A stretch of 64,000 nucleotides of DNA from Pseudomonadota bacterium (GTDB taxonomy: Bacteria > Pseudomonadota > Alphaproteobacteria > UBA828): assembly GCA_027624955.1 (NCBI GenBank), contig JAQBTG010000016.1, forward strand, positions 18,082 through 82,081. Direction: 5' to 3'. A model generated the notes under the pieces. The model was given only the letters and a program-made list of their open reading frames with translations, was not told the origin of the DNA and made no database searches. A program made the translations under genes and the position numbers. Shown in pieces: positions 26,216 to 35,744 of the stretch (the stretch's first letter is position 1; the number at the start of each line of letters is the position of its first letter).

Positions 26216-27412
26216 TCAGGCGAGAAGTTCGGACAGCACGCTGTTGAGCAGGGTGCGCCCGTTTTCCGTCGCCCGCAGCGTGTCACCGTCACAGGCTAGG
26301 AATCCGCCGTCCGTCAATCGTTGCAGGGCACCGGGCCGGACCGCCTGTGCCAGCGTGAGCCCGGAGCGGGCAGTTAAGCGCCGCACATCGACGCCGTCAT
26401 GCAGGCGCAAGCCCATCATCAACATTTCCTCGGCGCGCTCCGCCGCCGACAAGGGGCGCGTCTCGGCAGTGCCGTGGCCGGTGCGTTGCACGGCGTCCAG
26501 CCAGGTTTCCGGCTTGGCGTGGCGGCGCGTTGCGCGGGCGCCAGCATCTGCCGTCTGAAGGCGGCCATGCGCGCCCGGGCCGATGCCGGCATAGTCTTCA
26601 TAGCGCCAGTAAGAAAGATTATGGCGGCAGGCTTTGCCGGGCTGGGCGTGATTGGAAATTTCATAGGCGGGGTAGCCGGCATCGACTGTGAGCTCCTGGG
26701 TGATTTCAAAGAGCTCGGCCGCAGCGGCTTCTGGCGGCGTCTTAATTTCGCCGTTCTGGTGGCGCGCGTAGAACGGCGTGCCCTTTTCGATGGTGAGCTG
26801 ATAAAGCGAAATATGTTCGCCGGCCATGTCGAGAGCAGTCGCCAATTCGCGCCGCCACGCCGCGGCGCTCTGTTCCGGGCGGGCGTAAATGAGATCGAAC
26901 GAATAGCGCGGGAAGGTGCGTCGCGCGAGTTCAAGCGCAGCGCGTGCCTGGCGCGCGCTATGCTCGCGCCCGAGAAAGCCGAGCGCCGCATCATCGAGCG
27001 CCTGGACGCCAAGCGACAGCCGATTGACGCCGGCGGCGTGATAGGCGGTGAAGCGTTCCGCTTCAACGGAGGTCGGGTTGGCCTCCAGTGTGATTTCCGC
27101 GCCCGCATCGAGGCGCCATACCCGACCGACATGATCGATTACCGCAGCGACGGTCTCCGGCGCCATGAGCGATGGCGTACCGCCGCCAAAAAAAATGCTG
27201 GTGACATTGCGCCTAGGAGTCTCGGCAGCGACGTAATCGATTTCGGCACAGAGTGCGCGGCGCCAGCGCAAATCATCGACATCGTCGCGGACGTGGGAAT
27301 TAAAGTCGCAATAGGGACATTTGGCGAGGCAGAACGGCCAGTGTACGTAAACCGCAAGCGTCTCGTCTTGCGCTATGGATGATTCACCGGCGGCTGGCCC
27401 GGCTTCAGTCAT
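26216..27412 (-). CDS. hemW: HemW, radical SAM haem chaperone
   Basis: The 398-residue protein has the radical SAM cluster motif CLAKCPYCDFN (CX3CX2C) close to the N-terminus, then SIFFGGGTPSLMAPE. HemW proteins were long called oxygen-independent coproporphyrinogen oxidases but bind and deliver haem. The ATG at 27412 follows the family start and overlaps rdgB by eight bases; an ATG at 27496 is buried in rdgB and unlikely. It is the third gene of rph-rdgB-hemW, an order seen in many alphaproteobacteria. Confidence 0.93.
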   Translation of the reverse strand: MTEAGPAAGESSIAQDETLAVYVHWPFCLAKCPYCDFNSHVRDDVDDLRWRRALCAEIDYVAAETPRRNVTSIFFGGGTPSLMAPETVAAVIDHVGRVWRLDAGAEITLEANPTSVEAERFTAYHAAGVNRLSLGVQALDDAALGFLGREHSARQARAALELARRTFPRYSFDLIYARPEQSAAAWRRELATALDMAGEHISLYQLTIEKGTPFYARHQNGEIKTPPEAAAAELFEITQELTVDAGYPAYEISNHAQPGKACRHNLSYWRYEDYAGIGPGAHGRLQTADAGARATRRHAKPETWLDAVQRTGHGTAETRPLSAAERAEEMLMMGLRLHDGVDVRRLTARSGLTLAQAVRPGALQRLTDGGFLACDGDTLRATENGRTLLNSVLSELLA

Positions 27413-28022
27413 CGCCGGGGAAACATGCCGCCACGAGTTTTTCGAAGGCGCGCGCACGGTGGCTGAGCGCGTGTTTTTCGCCAGGCGGCATTTCACCGAA
27501 CGTCATGCGATAGCCGGTCGGGATGAATATGGGATCGTAGCCAAAGCCGTGTTTTCCGCGTGGCGGAAAGCTCAAATTGCCGTGCACTTCGCCCTCGAAA
27601 TTCTCGCAATGGCCATCCGGCCAGCACAGGCTGAGCGCCGAGACGAAATAGGCATCGGCGCCTTCGGGCGCATGGTCGTTTTTCGTGAGTTCTGATTCTA
27701 CGCGCGCCATGGCGACGCCAAAATCTCGCCCGGGGCCGCCCCAACGGGCCGAGAAAATTCCCGGCTGGCCATCCAAGGCCGGCACCACCAGGCCTGAATC
27801 ATCGGCAAACGCCGGCAATTGCGAGGCCGTTGCCGCGGCGCGGGATTTGAGTTCGGCGTTGGCAAGAAAGGTGGCTCCAGTTTCTTCCGGCTCAGCCAGG
27901 CCGAGCTCGCCGGCAGCGCACACGGTGACGTCATACGGCGCCATCAAATCGACCATTTCACGGATCTTGCCGCTATTGTGGCTGGCGATAACCAGCCGGT
28001 CGGCTGAAAATTTACGCGCCAT
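27405..28022 (-). CDS. rdgB: RdgB/HAM1, XTP/dITP pyrophosphatase
   Basis: It removes deaminated purine triphosphates (XTP, dITP, ITP) from the nucleotide pool. The 205-residue protein has IASHNSGKIREMVDLMAPY near the start, the catalytic FADDSGLVVPALDGQPGIFSARWGG segment and GFGYDPIFIPTGYRMTFGEM followed by SHRARA. It is 18 bases after rph and overlaps the hemW start by eight bases, so the three genes form an operon. Confidence 0.97.
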   Translation of the reverse strand: MARKFSADRLVIASHNSGKIREMVDLMAPYDVTVCAAGELGLAEPEETGATFLANAELKSRAAATASQLPAFADDSGLVVPALDGQPGIFSARWGGPGRDFGVAMARVESELTKNDHAPEGADAYFVSALSLCWPDGHCENFEGEVHGNLSFPPRGKHGFGYDPIFIPTGYRMTFGEMPPGEKHALSHRARAFEKLVAACFPGDD

Positions 28023-28040
28023 TTTCGCCGCCGCCGGCGC

Positions 28041-28763
28041 TCAGCCGCCGCCGCTTAGGGTCTCGCGCTGCAGTGCCGTCAGATGCGTGATGCCTTGTTT
28101 CGCGAGCGCCATGAGCTCAAGGAATTGATCTTCGCTGAAAGGTTCGCCCTCCGCGGTGCCCTGAACTTCGACGATGCCGCCAGCGCCGGTGAGAACGAAA
28201 TTTGCATCGGTATCCGCAACGCTGTCCTCGTCATAATCGAGATCGAGCACGGCCATACCTTTATAGATGCCGCAACTCACCGCCGCGATTTGATCATTGA
28301 GCGGAACGCGGGCGATTTCGCCGGCTTTGACGAGGCCTTCAAACGCTTGATGTAGGGCGACATATGCGCCCGTAATTGCCGCCGTACGCGTCCCGCCATC
28401 GGCCTGCAAAACATCGCAGTCGAGCGTAATTTGACGTTCGCCGAAGCCCTTCATATCGGTCACGGCGCGCAAGCTTCGCCCGATCAGGCGCTGGATCTCA
28501 TGGGTGCGCCCGCCCTGCTTGCCGCGCGCGGCTTCACGTCCTGAGCGTGACCCGGTGGCGCGCGGCAGCATGCCGTACTCCGCCGTCACCCAGCCCCGTC
28601 CCGAATTGCGCAGGAACGGCGGCATGCGTGTTTCAACGCTCGCGGTGCATAGCACATGGGTATCGCCGAATTGGACCAGGCAGGATCCTTCGGCATGTTT
28701 GCTGTAGTTCGGCTGCAGCGAAATTTTGCGCAATTCGTCGGGCCGTCTGCCGGATGGGCGCAT
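28041..28763 (-). CDS. rph: RNase PH
   Basis: This phosphorolytic 3'-5' exoribonuclease trims tRNA precursors. The 240-residue protein shows the opening [12 protein letters not shown], the [15 protein letters not shown] region, the [34 protein letters not shown] core and [18 protein letters not shown]. It is the head of rph-rdgB-hemW and divergent from hrcA with 242 bases between the genes. Confidence 0.97.
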   Translation of the reverse strand: MRPSGRRPDELRKISLQPNYSKHAEGSCLVQFGDTHVLCTASVETRMPPFLRNSGRGWVTAEYGMLPRATGSRSGREAARGKQGGRTHEIQRLIGRSLRAVTDMKGFGERQITLDCDVLQADGGTRTAAITGAYVALHQAFEGLVKAGEIARVPLNDQIAAVSCGIYKGMAVLDLDYDEDSVADTDANFVLTGAGGIVEVQGTAEGEPFSEDQFLELMALAKQGITHLTALQRETLSGGG

Positions 28764-28868
28764 GATTTCTGTCCATTCATTGGTGATTTTCGCGGACCCT
28801 AACCGAGCGACTGGCGTCCGTCCAGCATCCGTCCGCCATCCATGCGGCGTGGGTCGGTTAGCGGTCCG

Positions 28869-28890
28869 TTGTCGGTCTGTTGTCGGTTCG
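28869..28890 (+). repeat. Tandem 11-base repeat in a GTCGGT-rich stretch upstream of hrcA
   Basis: TTGTCGGTCTG and TTGTCGGTTCG abut (9 of 11 identical). Further GTCGGT copies lie at about 28853 and 28906-28913, and GTCCG repeats at 28816-28833. The stretch 28816-28925 is a low-complexity patch in the rph-hrcA gap. No canonical CIRCE element is visible there. Confidence 0.5.
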
Positions 28891-29005
28891 TCACCGGGGT
28901 CCGGCGTCGGTCGGTAATGGGTCTGGCGTGACGTTGACGCTGCTCGGGGGGCTCACTACATTCAAAGGCGACGAATAAAATCCGCAATAATGTAAGCGTG
29001 TTGAT

Positions 29006-30043
29006 GTGTTGTATGAAATGAACGGTCGGTCGCAAGAAGTTTTGCGCCGGCTGGTCGAAGAATTTATGCAGACCGGGCAGCCGGTCGGCTCGCGGACATT
29101 GTCGCGGCGCCTCCAGACACCGATTTCGCCGGCAACGATCCGAAATGTCATGGCGGATTTGGAGGATTCGGGCCTACTGTTTTCGCCGCACACCTCCGCC
29201 GGGCGCCTGCCGACCCAGCTTGGGTTGCGCCTGTTTGTCGACGGCTTGCTGGAAGTCGGCAATCTGACCGAACAGGAGCGTTCCAGCATCGAGGGCACCT
29301 GCAATGCATCGGGCCGCACTGTGGAGGAACTGCTCACCGAAGCAACGGAAGCGCTATCCGGCCTGTCACGCTGCGCTGGCCTGGTGCTCGCGCCCAAGGC
29401 GGATGTGCCGTTCAAGCAGGTTGAGTTTGCATCGCTCGGGCGTGGCGAAGCGCTTGCCATTATGGTGACGGAAAACGGAGTGGTGGAAAACCGTGTCATC
29501 AAGCTCTCCGAGGACATGCCGCAATCAGCGCTGACCGAAGCCGCCAACTACCTGAACGCGCGGCTTTCCGGGCGCACCCTAGAAGAAGTGCGTGCCGATA
29601 TTACCGCGGAATTGCTGGAGCATCGCGCCCAATTGGATGAGCTGTCGACCAAGGTCGTTGAAGCGGGCCTCGCCACCTGGGCCAACGAAAAGAAGGAAAG
29701 CGGCACATTGATCGTGCGCGGGCGCGCCAATCTGTTGGATGACGTGACCGCGATGGCCGACCTCGACCGCATCCGCAGCCTGTTCGAAGCGCTCGACAGC
29801 AGGGAGGGTTTCGTGCAATTGCTGGAAAGCACGGAAGATGCCGAAGGCGTCCAGATTTTCATCGGCGCCGAGAACGAATTATTTCACAATACCGAGTGCT
29901 CGATGATCGTCGCCCCATATCGCGACAAGAATTCACGCTTTATTGGCGCGATTGGCGTGATAGGACCTTCCCGCATTAATTATGCCCGCGTTGTCCCGCT
30001 GGTTGATCATACCGCGAGTGTGATCGGGCGAATCTTGAGTTAA
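29006..30043 (+). CDS. hrcA: HrcA, heat-inducible transcription repressor
   Basis: HrcA binds CIRCE operators to repress groESL or dnaK operons. The protein has the winged-helix N-terminus (EFMQTGQPVGSRTLSRRL, ISPATIRNVMADLEDSGLL) and a GAF-like dimerisation domain, about 341-345 residues in total. The GTG at 29006 and the ATG at 29018 (MNGRSQEVLRRL) are both plausible starts. The latter aligns better with the typical HrcA N-terminus. It precedes grpE by 23 bases. No TTAGCACTC-N9-GAGTGCTAA palindrome was seen upstream, so its targets here may be elsewhere. Confidence 0.95.
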   Translation: MLYEMNGRSQEVLRRLVEEFMQTGQPVGSRTLSRRLQTPISPATIRNVMADLEDSGLLFSPHTSAGRLPTQLGLRLFVDGLLEVGNLTEQERSSIEGTCNASGRTVEELLTEATEALSGLSRCAGLVLAPKADVPFKQVEFASLGRGEALAIMVTENGVVENRVIKLSEDMPQSALTEAANYLNARLSGRTLEEVRADITAELLEHRAQLDELSTKVVEAGLATWANEKKESGTLIVRGRANLLDDVTAMADLDRIRSLFEALDSREGFVQLLESTEDAEGVQIFIGAENELFHNTECSMIVAPYRDKNSRFIGAIGVIGPSRINYARVVPLVDHTASVIGRILS

Positions 30044-30066
30044 CGACAGACTGAGGTGAAGTTCAA

Positions 30067-30777
30067 ATGACCGATAAGGAGCTGCAATCCGGCGGCGGCG
30101 AACAGGCCAGCGAGTCCGGAGAGCCCAGAGAGCACATTGAAACTAACAGTGAGGACAAGGCTTTGGCGCCATGCCAACCGACCGATCAGGATGAGAGCGA
30201 GATCGAGGAAAGTGAAGCGGATGCCGGCGATAGTGCCGCACAATTGAAGGATCAACTGCTTCGGGCGTTGGCCGAGACCGAAAATGTCCGCCGCAGGGCC
30301 AGAAAAGACGTCACCGATGCCAACCGCTACGGAATCGCCAACTTTGCCCGCGATATGCTCTCGGTATCGGATAATATGGGGCGCGCTCTCGATTCGATTC
30401 CAGACGACGCGCGCGAGGAGAGCGAAATTGTAAAAGCCATAGCCGAGGGCGTGGAAATGACGGCGCGCGAGATGACGAGCACGTTGGAGCGCCACGGTGT
30501 CCGGCAGGTCAATCCGCTGGGCGAGAAATTCGATTATAATTTGCATCAGGCGATGTTCGAGGCAAAGGACAGCGGCCAGCCCGACGGGACGATCGTCGAA
30601 GTGGTGCAAGCCGGTTACATGATCGGCGAGCGTCTATTGCGCCCGGCGATGGTTGGCGTCGCCAAGGGCGGCAGTGCTGCTCCCAGCGATGATGCCGATG
30701 GCGCAAGCAATTCCAGTGAAGATGGTGCCGACGAAGACGACGCGAATCTCGGCGCAAAACTTGATACCACTGCCTAA
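30067..30777 (+). CDS. grpE: GrpE, nucleotide exchange factor of DnaK
   Basis: GrpE releases ADP from DnaK. The 236-residue protein has an acidic disordered head, a coiled coil ([22 protein letters not shown]) and the conserved C-terminal beta domain ([47 protein letters not shown] in two pieces). A long acidic tail ends the protein. It is cotranscribed with hrcA, and dnaK follows after a 266-base gap. Confidence 0.97.
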   Translation: MTDKELQSGGGEQASESGEPREHIETNSEDKALAPCQPTDQDESEIEESEADAGDSAAQLKDQLLRALAETENVRRRARKDVTDANRYGIANFARDMLSVSDNMGRALDSIPDDAREESEIVKAIAEGVEMTAREMTSTLERHGVRQVNPLGEKFDYNLHQAMFEAKDSGQPDGTIVEVVQAGYMIGERLLRPAMVGVAKGGSAAPSDDADGASNSSEDGADEDDANLGAKLDTTA

Positions 30778-31043
30778 TTTACCGGGAGAGGCAGATATTT
30801 ATGGCAATTTGGCCGAATACCTGGGATTAGAAGGGCGTATTTTACCCGGCAATCGGGCGAATCAACGGAAATCATGCAATAACGGCAAATTTTGATGCCA
30901 GAGGCGGTTGCAGACGGGCTTGCGGGCACCAATATATGCCCACGACTTGAACCGTTGCCGACGCGGCGGTTTGCCCAATCCTATGGGGCCCGACGCGGTG
31001 CATCATGTGGCCGCCGGGGTCTGCAAAATTATGAGGGCGTAAC

Positions 31044-32993
31044 ATGGCTAAAGTAATCGGAATTGATCTCGGCACCACAAACTCCTGTGTGGCGATCATG
31101 GAGGGCTCCGAGCCCCGTGTGATCGAAAATTCGGAGGGCGGACGTACCACCCCGTCGATTGTCGCATTCACCGAGAATGGTGAGCGGCTGGTTGGCCAAC
31201 CGGCCAAGCGCCAAGCGGTAACCAACCCGGAAAACACAATTTTCGCCATCAAGCGGCTTATCGGACGTGCCTTCAAGGACCCGATGACGCAAAAAGACAT
31301 CAAGATGGTGCCCTATTCAATCGTCGATCATGGCAATGCGGATGCCTGGGTCTCAGCGCGCGGCGAAACCTATTCACCGAGCCAAATCAGCGCTTTCATT
31401 CTGCAAAAGATGAAAGAAACCGTCGAATCCAATCTCGGTGAGACGATTACCCAAGCGGTCATCACCGTGCCGGCATATTTCAATGATTCGCAACGCCAAG
31501 CGACCAAGGACGCCGGGCAGATCGCCGGCCTCGAAGTGCTGCGCATTATCAACGAACCGACTGCCGCGGCGCTCGCCTACGGGCTAGACCGCAAGGAAAA
31601 CGGAACGATTGCTGTTTTCGACCTCGGCGGCGGCACGTTCGACGTTTCGGTTCTGGAAATCGGCGACGGCGTGTTTGAAGTGAAATCGACCAATGGCGAT
31701 ACATTCCTCGGCGGCGAAGATTTCGACATGCGTCTGATGGGCTATCTGGCGGACGAGTTTAAGAAAGAAAACGGTATCGACCTGCGCGAAGACAAACTCG
31801 CTTTGCAGCGGTTAAAGGAAGCGGCCGAGAAAGCCAAGATCGAGCTGTCGAGCGCCGTGCAGACGGAAATTAACCTGCCCTTCATCACCGCCGATGCAAA
31901 CGGCCCCAAGCATCTGACGATGAAGGTGACACGCTCCAAACTCGAAGCCATCGTTGAAGATCTCGTCAACCGGACGATCGATCCCTGCAAGGCGGCGCTC
32001 AAGGATGCCGGCCTGTCGCCGGGTGAGATCGACGAAGTGATTCTCGTCGGCGGCATGACACGCATGCCCAAAGTAATCGAGACCGTGAAGAATTTCTTTG
32101 GCCGCGAGCCCAATAAGAGCGTTAACCCGGACGAAGTCGTCGCCGTCGGCGCCGCCATTCAAGCCGGCGTCCTGCAGGGCGACGTCAAGGATGTGTTGTT
32201 GCTCGATGTTACGCCGCTGTCGCTCGGTATCGAAACATTGGGCGGCGTGTTCACCCGCTTGATCGACCGCAACACCACGATCCCGACCAAAAAGAGCCAA
32301 GTCTTTTCCACCGCCGAGGACGGTCAGTCGGCGGTCACCATTCGCGTCTTTCAGGGCGAACGTGAGATGGCGGCGGACAACAAGCTGCTCGGCCAGTTCG
32401 ATCTGGTCGGAATACCCCCGTCGCCGCGCGGCCTGCCGCAGATCGAGGTGACGTTCGATATTGACGCCAACGGCATCGTGAATGTGTCGGCCAAAGACAA
32501 GGCCACGGCCAAGGAACAGCAGATTCGTATCCAGGCCTCGGGCGGGCTCGATGACGCGGAGATCGACCGCATGGTGCATGATGCGGAAGCTCATGCCGAA
32601 GACGATAAAACTCGCAAGGCTCTGGTCGAAGCGCGCAACCATGCGGAAGCCATGATCCATAGCGTCCAAAAGATGCTGGAAGAGCATGGCGATAAGATCA
32701 GCGCCGAGGAGAAAGGCGAAATCGAAGCACAAATCGCAGAGGTGCAGGGCGTGCTCGCCAGCGAGGACGCGGCCGAGATTGCCGCCAAGATGGAACAGCT
32801 CGGTCAGGCGTCGATGAAACTCGGCGAAGCCGTGTATAAAGATGCTGGTGGCGCCGAGGCCGGCATGGCGGAGGGTATGGGGGCTCACCCCTCCGGCGAC
32901 GCAGACGATGAGGATGCGCCGCAACCTGACGATATTGTTGATGCGGAATTCGAGGAGTTGGACGACGAGGACAAGAATCAGCGTTCCAGCTAA
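31044..32993 (+). CDS. dnaK: DnaK, Hsp70 chaperone
   Basis: This 649-residue chaperone begins [21 protein letters not shown]. The nucleotide-binding domain contains [15 protein letters not shown], the [16 protein letters not shown] phosphate loop and [13 protein letters not shown]. The interdomain linker VLLLDVTP follows at about residue 390, and the substrate-binding and lid domains complete it. A polar, acidic tail with [12 protein letters not shown] ends the protein. It precedes dnaJ by 99 bases. A GAGGG ribosome-binding site lies just before the start. I see no convincing heat-shock sigma promoter in the 266-base gap upstream. Confidence 0.99.
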   Translation: MAKVIGIDLGTTNSCVAIMEGSEPRVIENSEGGRTTPSIVAFTENGERLVGQPAKRQAVTNPENTIFAIKRLIGRAFKDPMTQKDIKMVPYSIVDHGNADAWVSARGETYSPSQISAFILQKMKETVESNLGETITQAVITVPAYFNDSQRQATKDAGQIAGLEVLRIINEPTAAALAYGLDRKENGTIAVFDLGGGTFDVSVLEIGDGVFEVKSTNGDTFLGGEDFDMRLMGYLADEFKKENGIDLREDKLALQRLKEAAEKAKIELSSAVQTEINLPFITADANGPKHLTMKVTRSKLEAIVEDLVNRTIDPCKAALKDAGLSPGEIDEVILVGGMTRMPKVIETVKNFFGREPNKSVNPDEVVAVGAAIQAGVLQGDVKDVLLLDVTPLSLGIETLGGVFTRLIDRNTTIPTKKSQVFSTAEDGQSAVTIRVFQGEREMAADNKLLGQFDLVGIPPSPRGLPQIEVTFDIDANGIVNVSAKDKATAKEQQIRIQASGGLDDAEIDRMVHDAEAHAEDDKTRKALVEARNHAEAMIHSVQKMLEEHGDKISAEEKGEIEAQIAEVQGVLASEDAAEIAAKMEQLGQASMKLGEAVYKDAGGAEAGMAEGMGAHPSGDADDEDAPQPDDIVDAEFEELDDEDKNQRSS

Positions 32994-33092
32994 TCTGCTC
33001 CTCCCCAGTGACACTAATCATGCATATCTTGCCGGCAACGTCGCCGCCGTCTTGCGGCGACGATTGTCGCCTTGCTGATCGCTGAGAATCCG

Positions 33093-34223
33093 ATGGCCAA
33101 ACCTGATTTTTACGCAACACTTGGAGTTTCCCGCGAAGTCGGCGCGGATGAGCTTAAAAAATCCTATCGCACGCTCGCGATGAAATATCATCCGGACCGC
33201 AATCCCGATGACGCGGCGGCGGAAGCCAAGTTCAAAGAACTCTCGGAAGCCTATGGCGTGCTGTCCGATCCGCAGAAGCGCGAAGCCTATAACCAGTATG
33301 GTCATGCGGCATTCGAAGGCGGTGGCGGCGGCGGTGGCGGTGATTTCGATATGCGCTCCAGCTTCTCCGATGTGTTCGATGATTTGTTTGGCGATTTCAT
33401 GGGCGGCGGGCGGCGTGGTGGCCGGCGCGGCCCGGCGCGGGGCGCCGATCTACGTTACAACATGGAAATCAACCTGGAAGATGCCTTTAGCGGCAAGCAA
33501 GCCAAGGTTCAAGCCGCGACGTCCGTAAGCTGTGAAGGCTGCTCCGGGACGGGCGCGAAGGAAGGTACCAAGCCGACGATCTGCGGCGCCTGCGGTGGTG
33601 TCGGCAAGGTGCGCGCTCAGCAGGGATTTTTTACCGTCGAACGGACCTGTCCGACCTGCCAGGGTTCGGGCACGGTGATCGCTGATCCGTGCAACAAGTG
33701 CCGCGGCGCCGGACGCGTGCAAAAGGATAAGACGCTTTCGGTCAATATTCCGGCGGGCGTTGAAAATGGCACCCGCATCCGTCTTGCCGGCGAAGGCGAG
33801 GCGGGCGCCCGCGGCGCTCCGGCCGGCGATCTCTACATATTTATTTCGGTCAAGCCGCATCCCCTGTTTCAGCGCGACGCGATGAATCTCTATTGCGAGG
33901 TGCCGATTCCGATGTTCTCGGCGACCCTCGGCGGCTCAATCGATGTGCCGACTTTGGGAGGCGGCCGGGCGCGTGTCACCATCCCGTCGGGCACCCAAAA
34001 CGGCCATCAGTTTCGTCTGCGAGCGAAGGGCATGCCGGCGCTCAGAGGCGGCTCTCCGGGCGATATGTATATCCAAGTGGCGGTCGAAACGCCGGTTAAT
34101 CTGAACAAGAAACAAAAAGAATTGCTCAAGCAGTTCGATTCTCTCGGTACCAAGAGCACCAGTCCGCAATCGGATGGTTTCTTCTCCAAGGTCAAGGATC
34201 TCTGGGAAGACCTTAAGGACTGA
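33093..34223 (+). CDS. dnaJ: DnaJ, Hsp40 co-chaperone
   Basis: It stimulates DnaK ATPase through the J domain ([12 protein letters not shown] at 33-35), followed by a glycine-rich segment and four zinc-binding CXXCXGXG repeats: [32 protein letters not shown]. The 376-residue length is normal. I chose the ATG at 33093 ([12 protein letters not shown]) as in homologues; the frame opens at 33072. With hrcA, grpE and dnaK it completes the chaperone cluster. Confidence 0.98.
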   Translation: MAKPDFYATLGVSREVGADELKKSYRTLAMKYHPDRNPDDAAAEAKFKELSEAYGVLSDPQKREAYNQYGHAAFEGGGGGGGGDFDMRSSFSDVFDDLFGDFMGGGRRGGRRGPARGADLRYNMEINLEDAFSGKQAKVQAATSVSCEGCSGTGAKEGTKPTICGACGGVGKVRAQQGFFTVERTCPTCQGSGTVIADPCNKCRGAGRVQKDKTLSVNIPAGVENGTRIRLAGEGEAGARGAPAGDLYIFISVKPHPLFQRDAMNLYCEVPIPMFSATLGGSIDVPTLGGGRARVTIPSGTQNGHQFRLRAKGMPALRGGSPGDMYIQVAVETPVNLNKKQKELLKQFDSLGTKSTSPQSDGFFSKVKDLWEDLKD

Positions 34224-34353
34224 TCCCGCGTCCGCCGCTCGGATCGCACCCCCCTTTCGCCGCCGGCATTCGAATAGCGCTTGGTGTGCGCGCGGCTTTG
34301 TGTATTTTTGCCTGGGCAAGCTGACGCGGGCGGCGCAAACAGACGAGGGCGGC

Positions 34354-35181
34354 ATGGCGGGAACAGGTGACATCAAAATCGGCGTAACCGGCGCGGCTGG
34401 AAAAATGGGCGGCGTTCTTATTCGCGAGGTAAGCGATACTAAGGGCTTTCGTCTCGTGGCGGCGAGCGAGATTGCCGGACATGCCATGCTCGGGCGCGAC
34501 GCCGGTGAGTTGGCCGGGCTGGCAGCGTTAGCGGTGCCGATCGGTGCCGATACCGACGCGCTGTTCGCGGCGAGCGATGCGGTACTCGATTTTACCCTGC
34601 CGGGCGCTACGGTGGGCCATAGCCATTGTGCCGCTCGGCACGGTACGGCGCTGATTATCGGCACCACCGGGCTCGACGCGGTGCAGCAACAGGCGCTGCA
34701 GAAGGCCGGCGATACCGCGGTGATCGTCCAGGCGCCGAATATGAGCCTTTGCGTTAATCTCTTGATGCGCCTGGTGGAACAGGCCGCCGCCCTTCTCGAT
34801 GATGCCTTTGACGTCGAGATCGTCGAGATGCATCACCGCTACAAGGTCGATGCGCCGTCGGGCACTGCGCTTGGCCTCGGACGGGCGGTGGCGAAGGGCC
34901 GCGGTGTCAGCCTCGACGCGATGGCCGCGCGCGGGCGTGACGGCGTCACCGGCCCGCGTCAACGTGGCGCCATCGGTTTCGCCGCGCTGCGCGGCGGCGA
35001 TGTGGTTGGCGATCACAGCGTGATATTTGCCGCCGATGGTGAGCGCCTGGAATTGACCCACAAAGCCGCTAGCCGGCAAACTTATGCCCGCGGTGCGCTG
35101 CGCGCCGCGGGCTGGGCGCATAATAAACCGCCCGGCCTCTACACCATGGCGGACGTCTTGGAATTCACCGCGCTTAGCTAA
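34354..35181 (+). CDS. dapB: DapB, 4-hydroxy-tetrahydrodipicolinate reductase
   Basis: It reduces the dihydrodipicolinate intermediate in lysine and meso-diaminopimelate synthesis. The 275-residue protein has the Rossmann start KIGVTGAAGKMGGVLIRE and the catalytic HHRYKVDAPSGTALGLG with the two histidines and lysine. The ATG at 34354 follows GACGAGGG; the frame is open back to 34174, which would overlap dnaJ and is rejected. Its stop overlaps that of the convergent DUF2244 gene. Confidence 0.96.
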   Translation: MAGTGDIKIGVTGAAGKMGGVLIREVSDTKGFRLVAASEIAGHAMLGRDAGELAGLAALAVPIGADTDALFAASDAVLDFTLPGATVGHSHCAARHGTALIIGTTGLDAVQQQALQKAGDTAVIVQAPNMSLCVNLLMRLVEQAAALLDDAFDVEIVEMHHRYKVDAPSGTALGLGRAVAKGRGVSLDAMAARGRDGVTGPRQRGAIGFAALRGGDVVGDHSVIFAADGERLELTHKAASRQTYARGALRAAGWAHNKPPGLYTMADVLEFTALS

Positions 35182-35728
35182 TTCGCCCCATATCCGCCAG
35201 CGCTTTTTTTAGCGCCGCAGAAATTTCTTGGCGCTCGGCGGGCAGGAGAAAGGCACCGAGGCTGAGCGAAAAGCCGTGCGAGGAGAGACGGAGTTCACCC
35301 TTTCCGGTCGCTGATTCACTAACGGCGACATTCAGCCAGTAAGGATTAAAGCTCCAGCTCTCGTCGCCGCGCGGCCCGGACCGTGTCACCACAACCTGTT
35401 CCGACGTGACGCGGATACGCTCGACGATCTTGCGGGCGCGGGCGTTTAGCTTGATCGCTAGCCACAGGAGAAAAAGATCGAGCCCGAGAAATCCAAAGAC
35501 CGGCCACGCACCCATGGCCAGAAAAAGAATGCCGAAGCCGAGCGTGATAAGCCCAACAAAGAGGATCACCGCGAAAAAGCCGGAGCGCGATAGCGAGCGG
35601 TGCGGCTCGAACATGGCATCGAAGAGAACTGGTGCCGTAATTTCGCCGCTGCGTACCGAGGCGCCGCAAACTTCAGATTGCCTGTTTTGAAGTTCGGGGC
35701 GGGGCTGATGTTCCCGGTTTCGCGTCAT
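35174..35728 (-). CDS. DUF2244 integral membrane protein
   Basis: The 184-residue protein has two closely spaced membrane helices at about residues 50-92 (GFFAVILFVGLITLGFGILF and MGAWPVFGFLGLDLFLLWLAI) and a C-terminal cytoplasmic part. The family is common in alphaproteobacteria and usually lies near nth or dapB, as here; function is unknown. It is 17 bases past the trypsin-like protease gene on the same strand and overlaps the dapB stop on the other. Confidence 0.85.
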   Translation of the reverse strand: MTRNREHQPRPELQNRQSEVCGASVRSGEITAPVLFDAMFEPHRSLSRSGFFAVILFVGLITLGFGILFLAMGAWPVFGFLGLDLFLLWLAIKLNARARKIVERIRVTSEQVVVTRSGPRGDESWSFNPYWLNVAVSESATGKGELRLSSHGFSLSLGAFLLPAERQEISAALKKALADMGRIS

Positions 35729-35744
35729 CCTAGCCGCCGTCTGC

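Noticed and set aside
28764..29005. A CIRCE element controlling hrcA
   Set aside because: No TTAGCACTC-N9-GAGTGCTAA-like palindrome was found upstream of hrcA; the GTCGGT repeats do not resemble it.
30778..31043. A heat-shock sigma-32 promoter upstream of dnaK
   Set aside because: CTTG occurrences at about 30917 and 30943 do not have a matching -10 at the usual distance, so I did not list one.
35200..35215. GCGCT-T6-AGCGC hairpin as a dapB terminator
   Set aside because: The T-run is in the loop and not after the stem, and the sequence is inside the coding region of the convergent DUF2244 gene.
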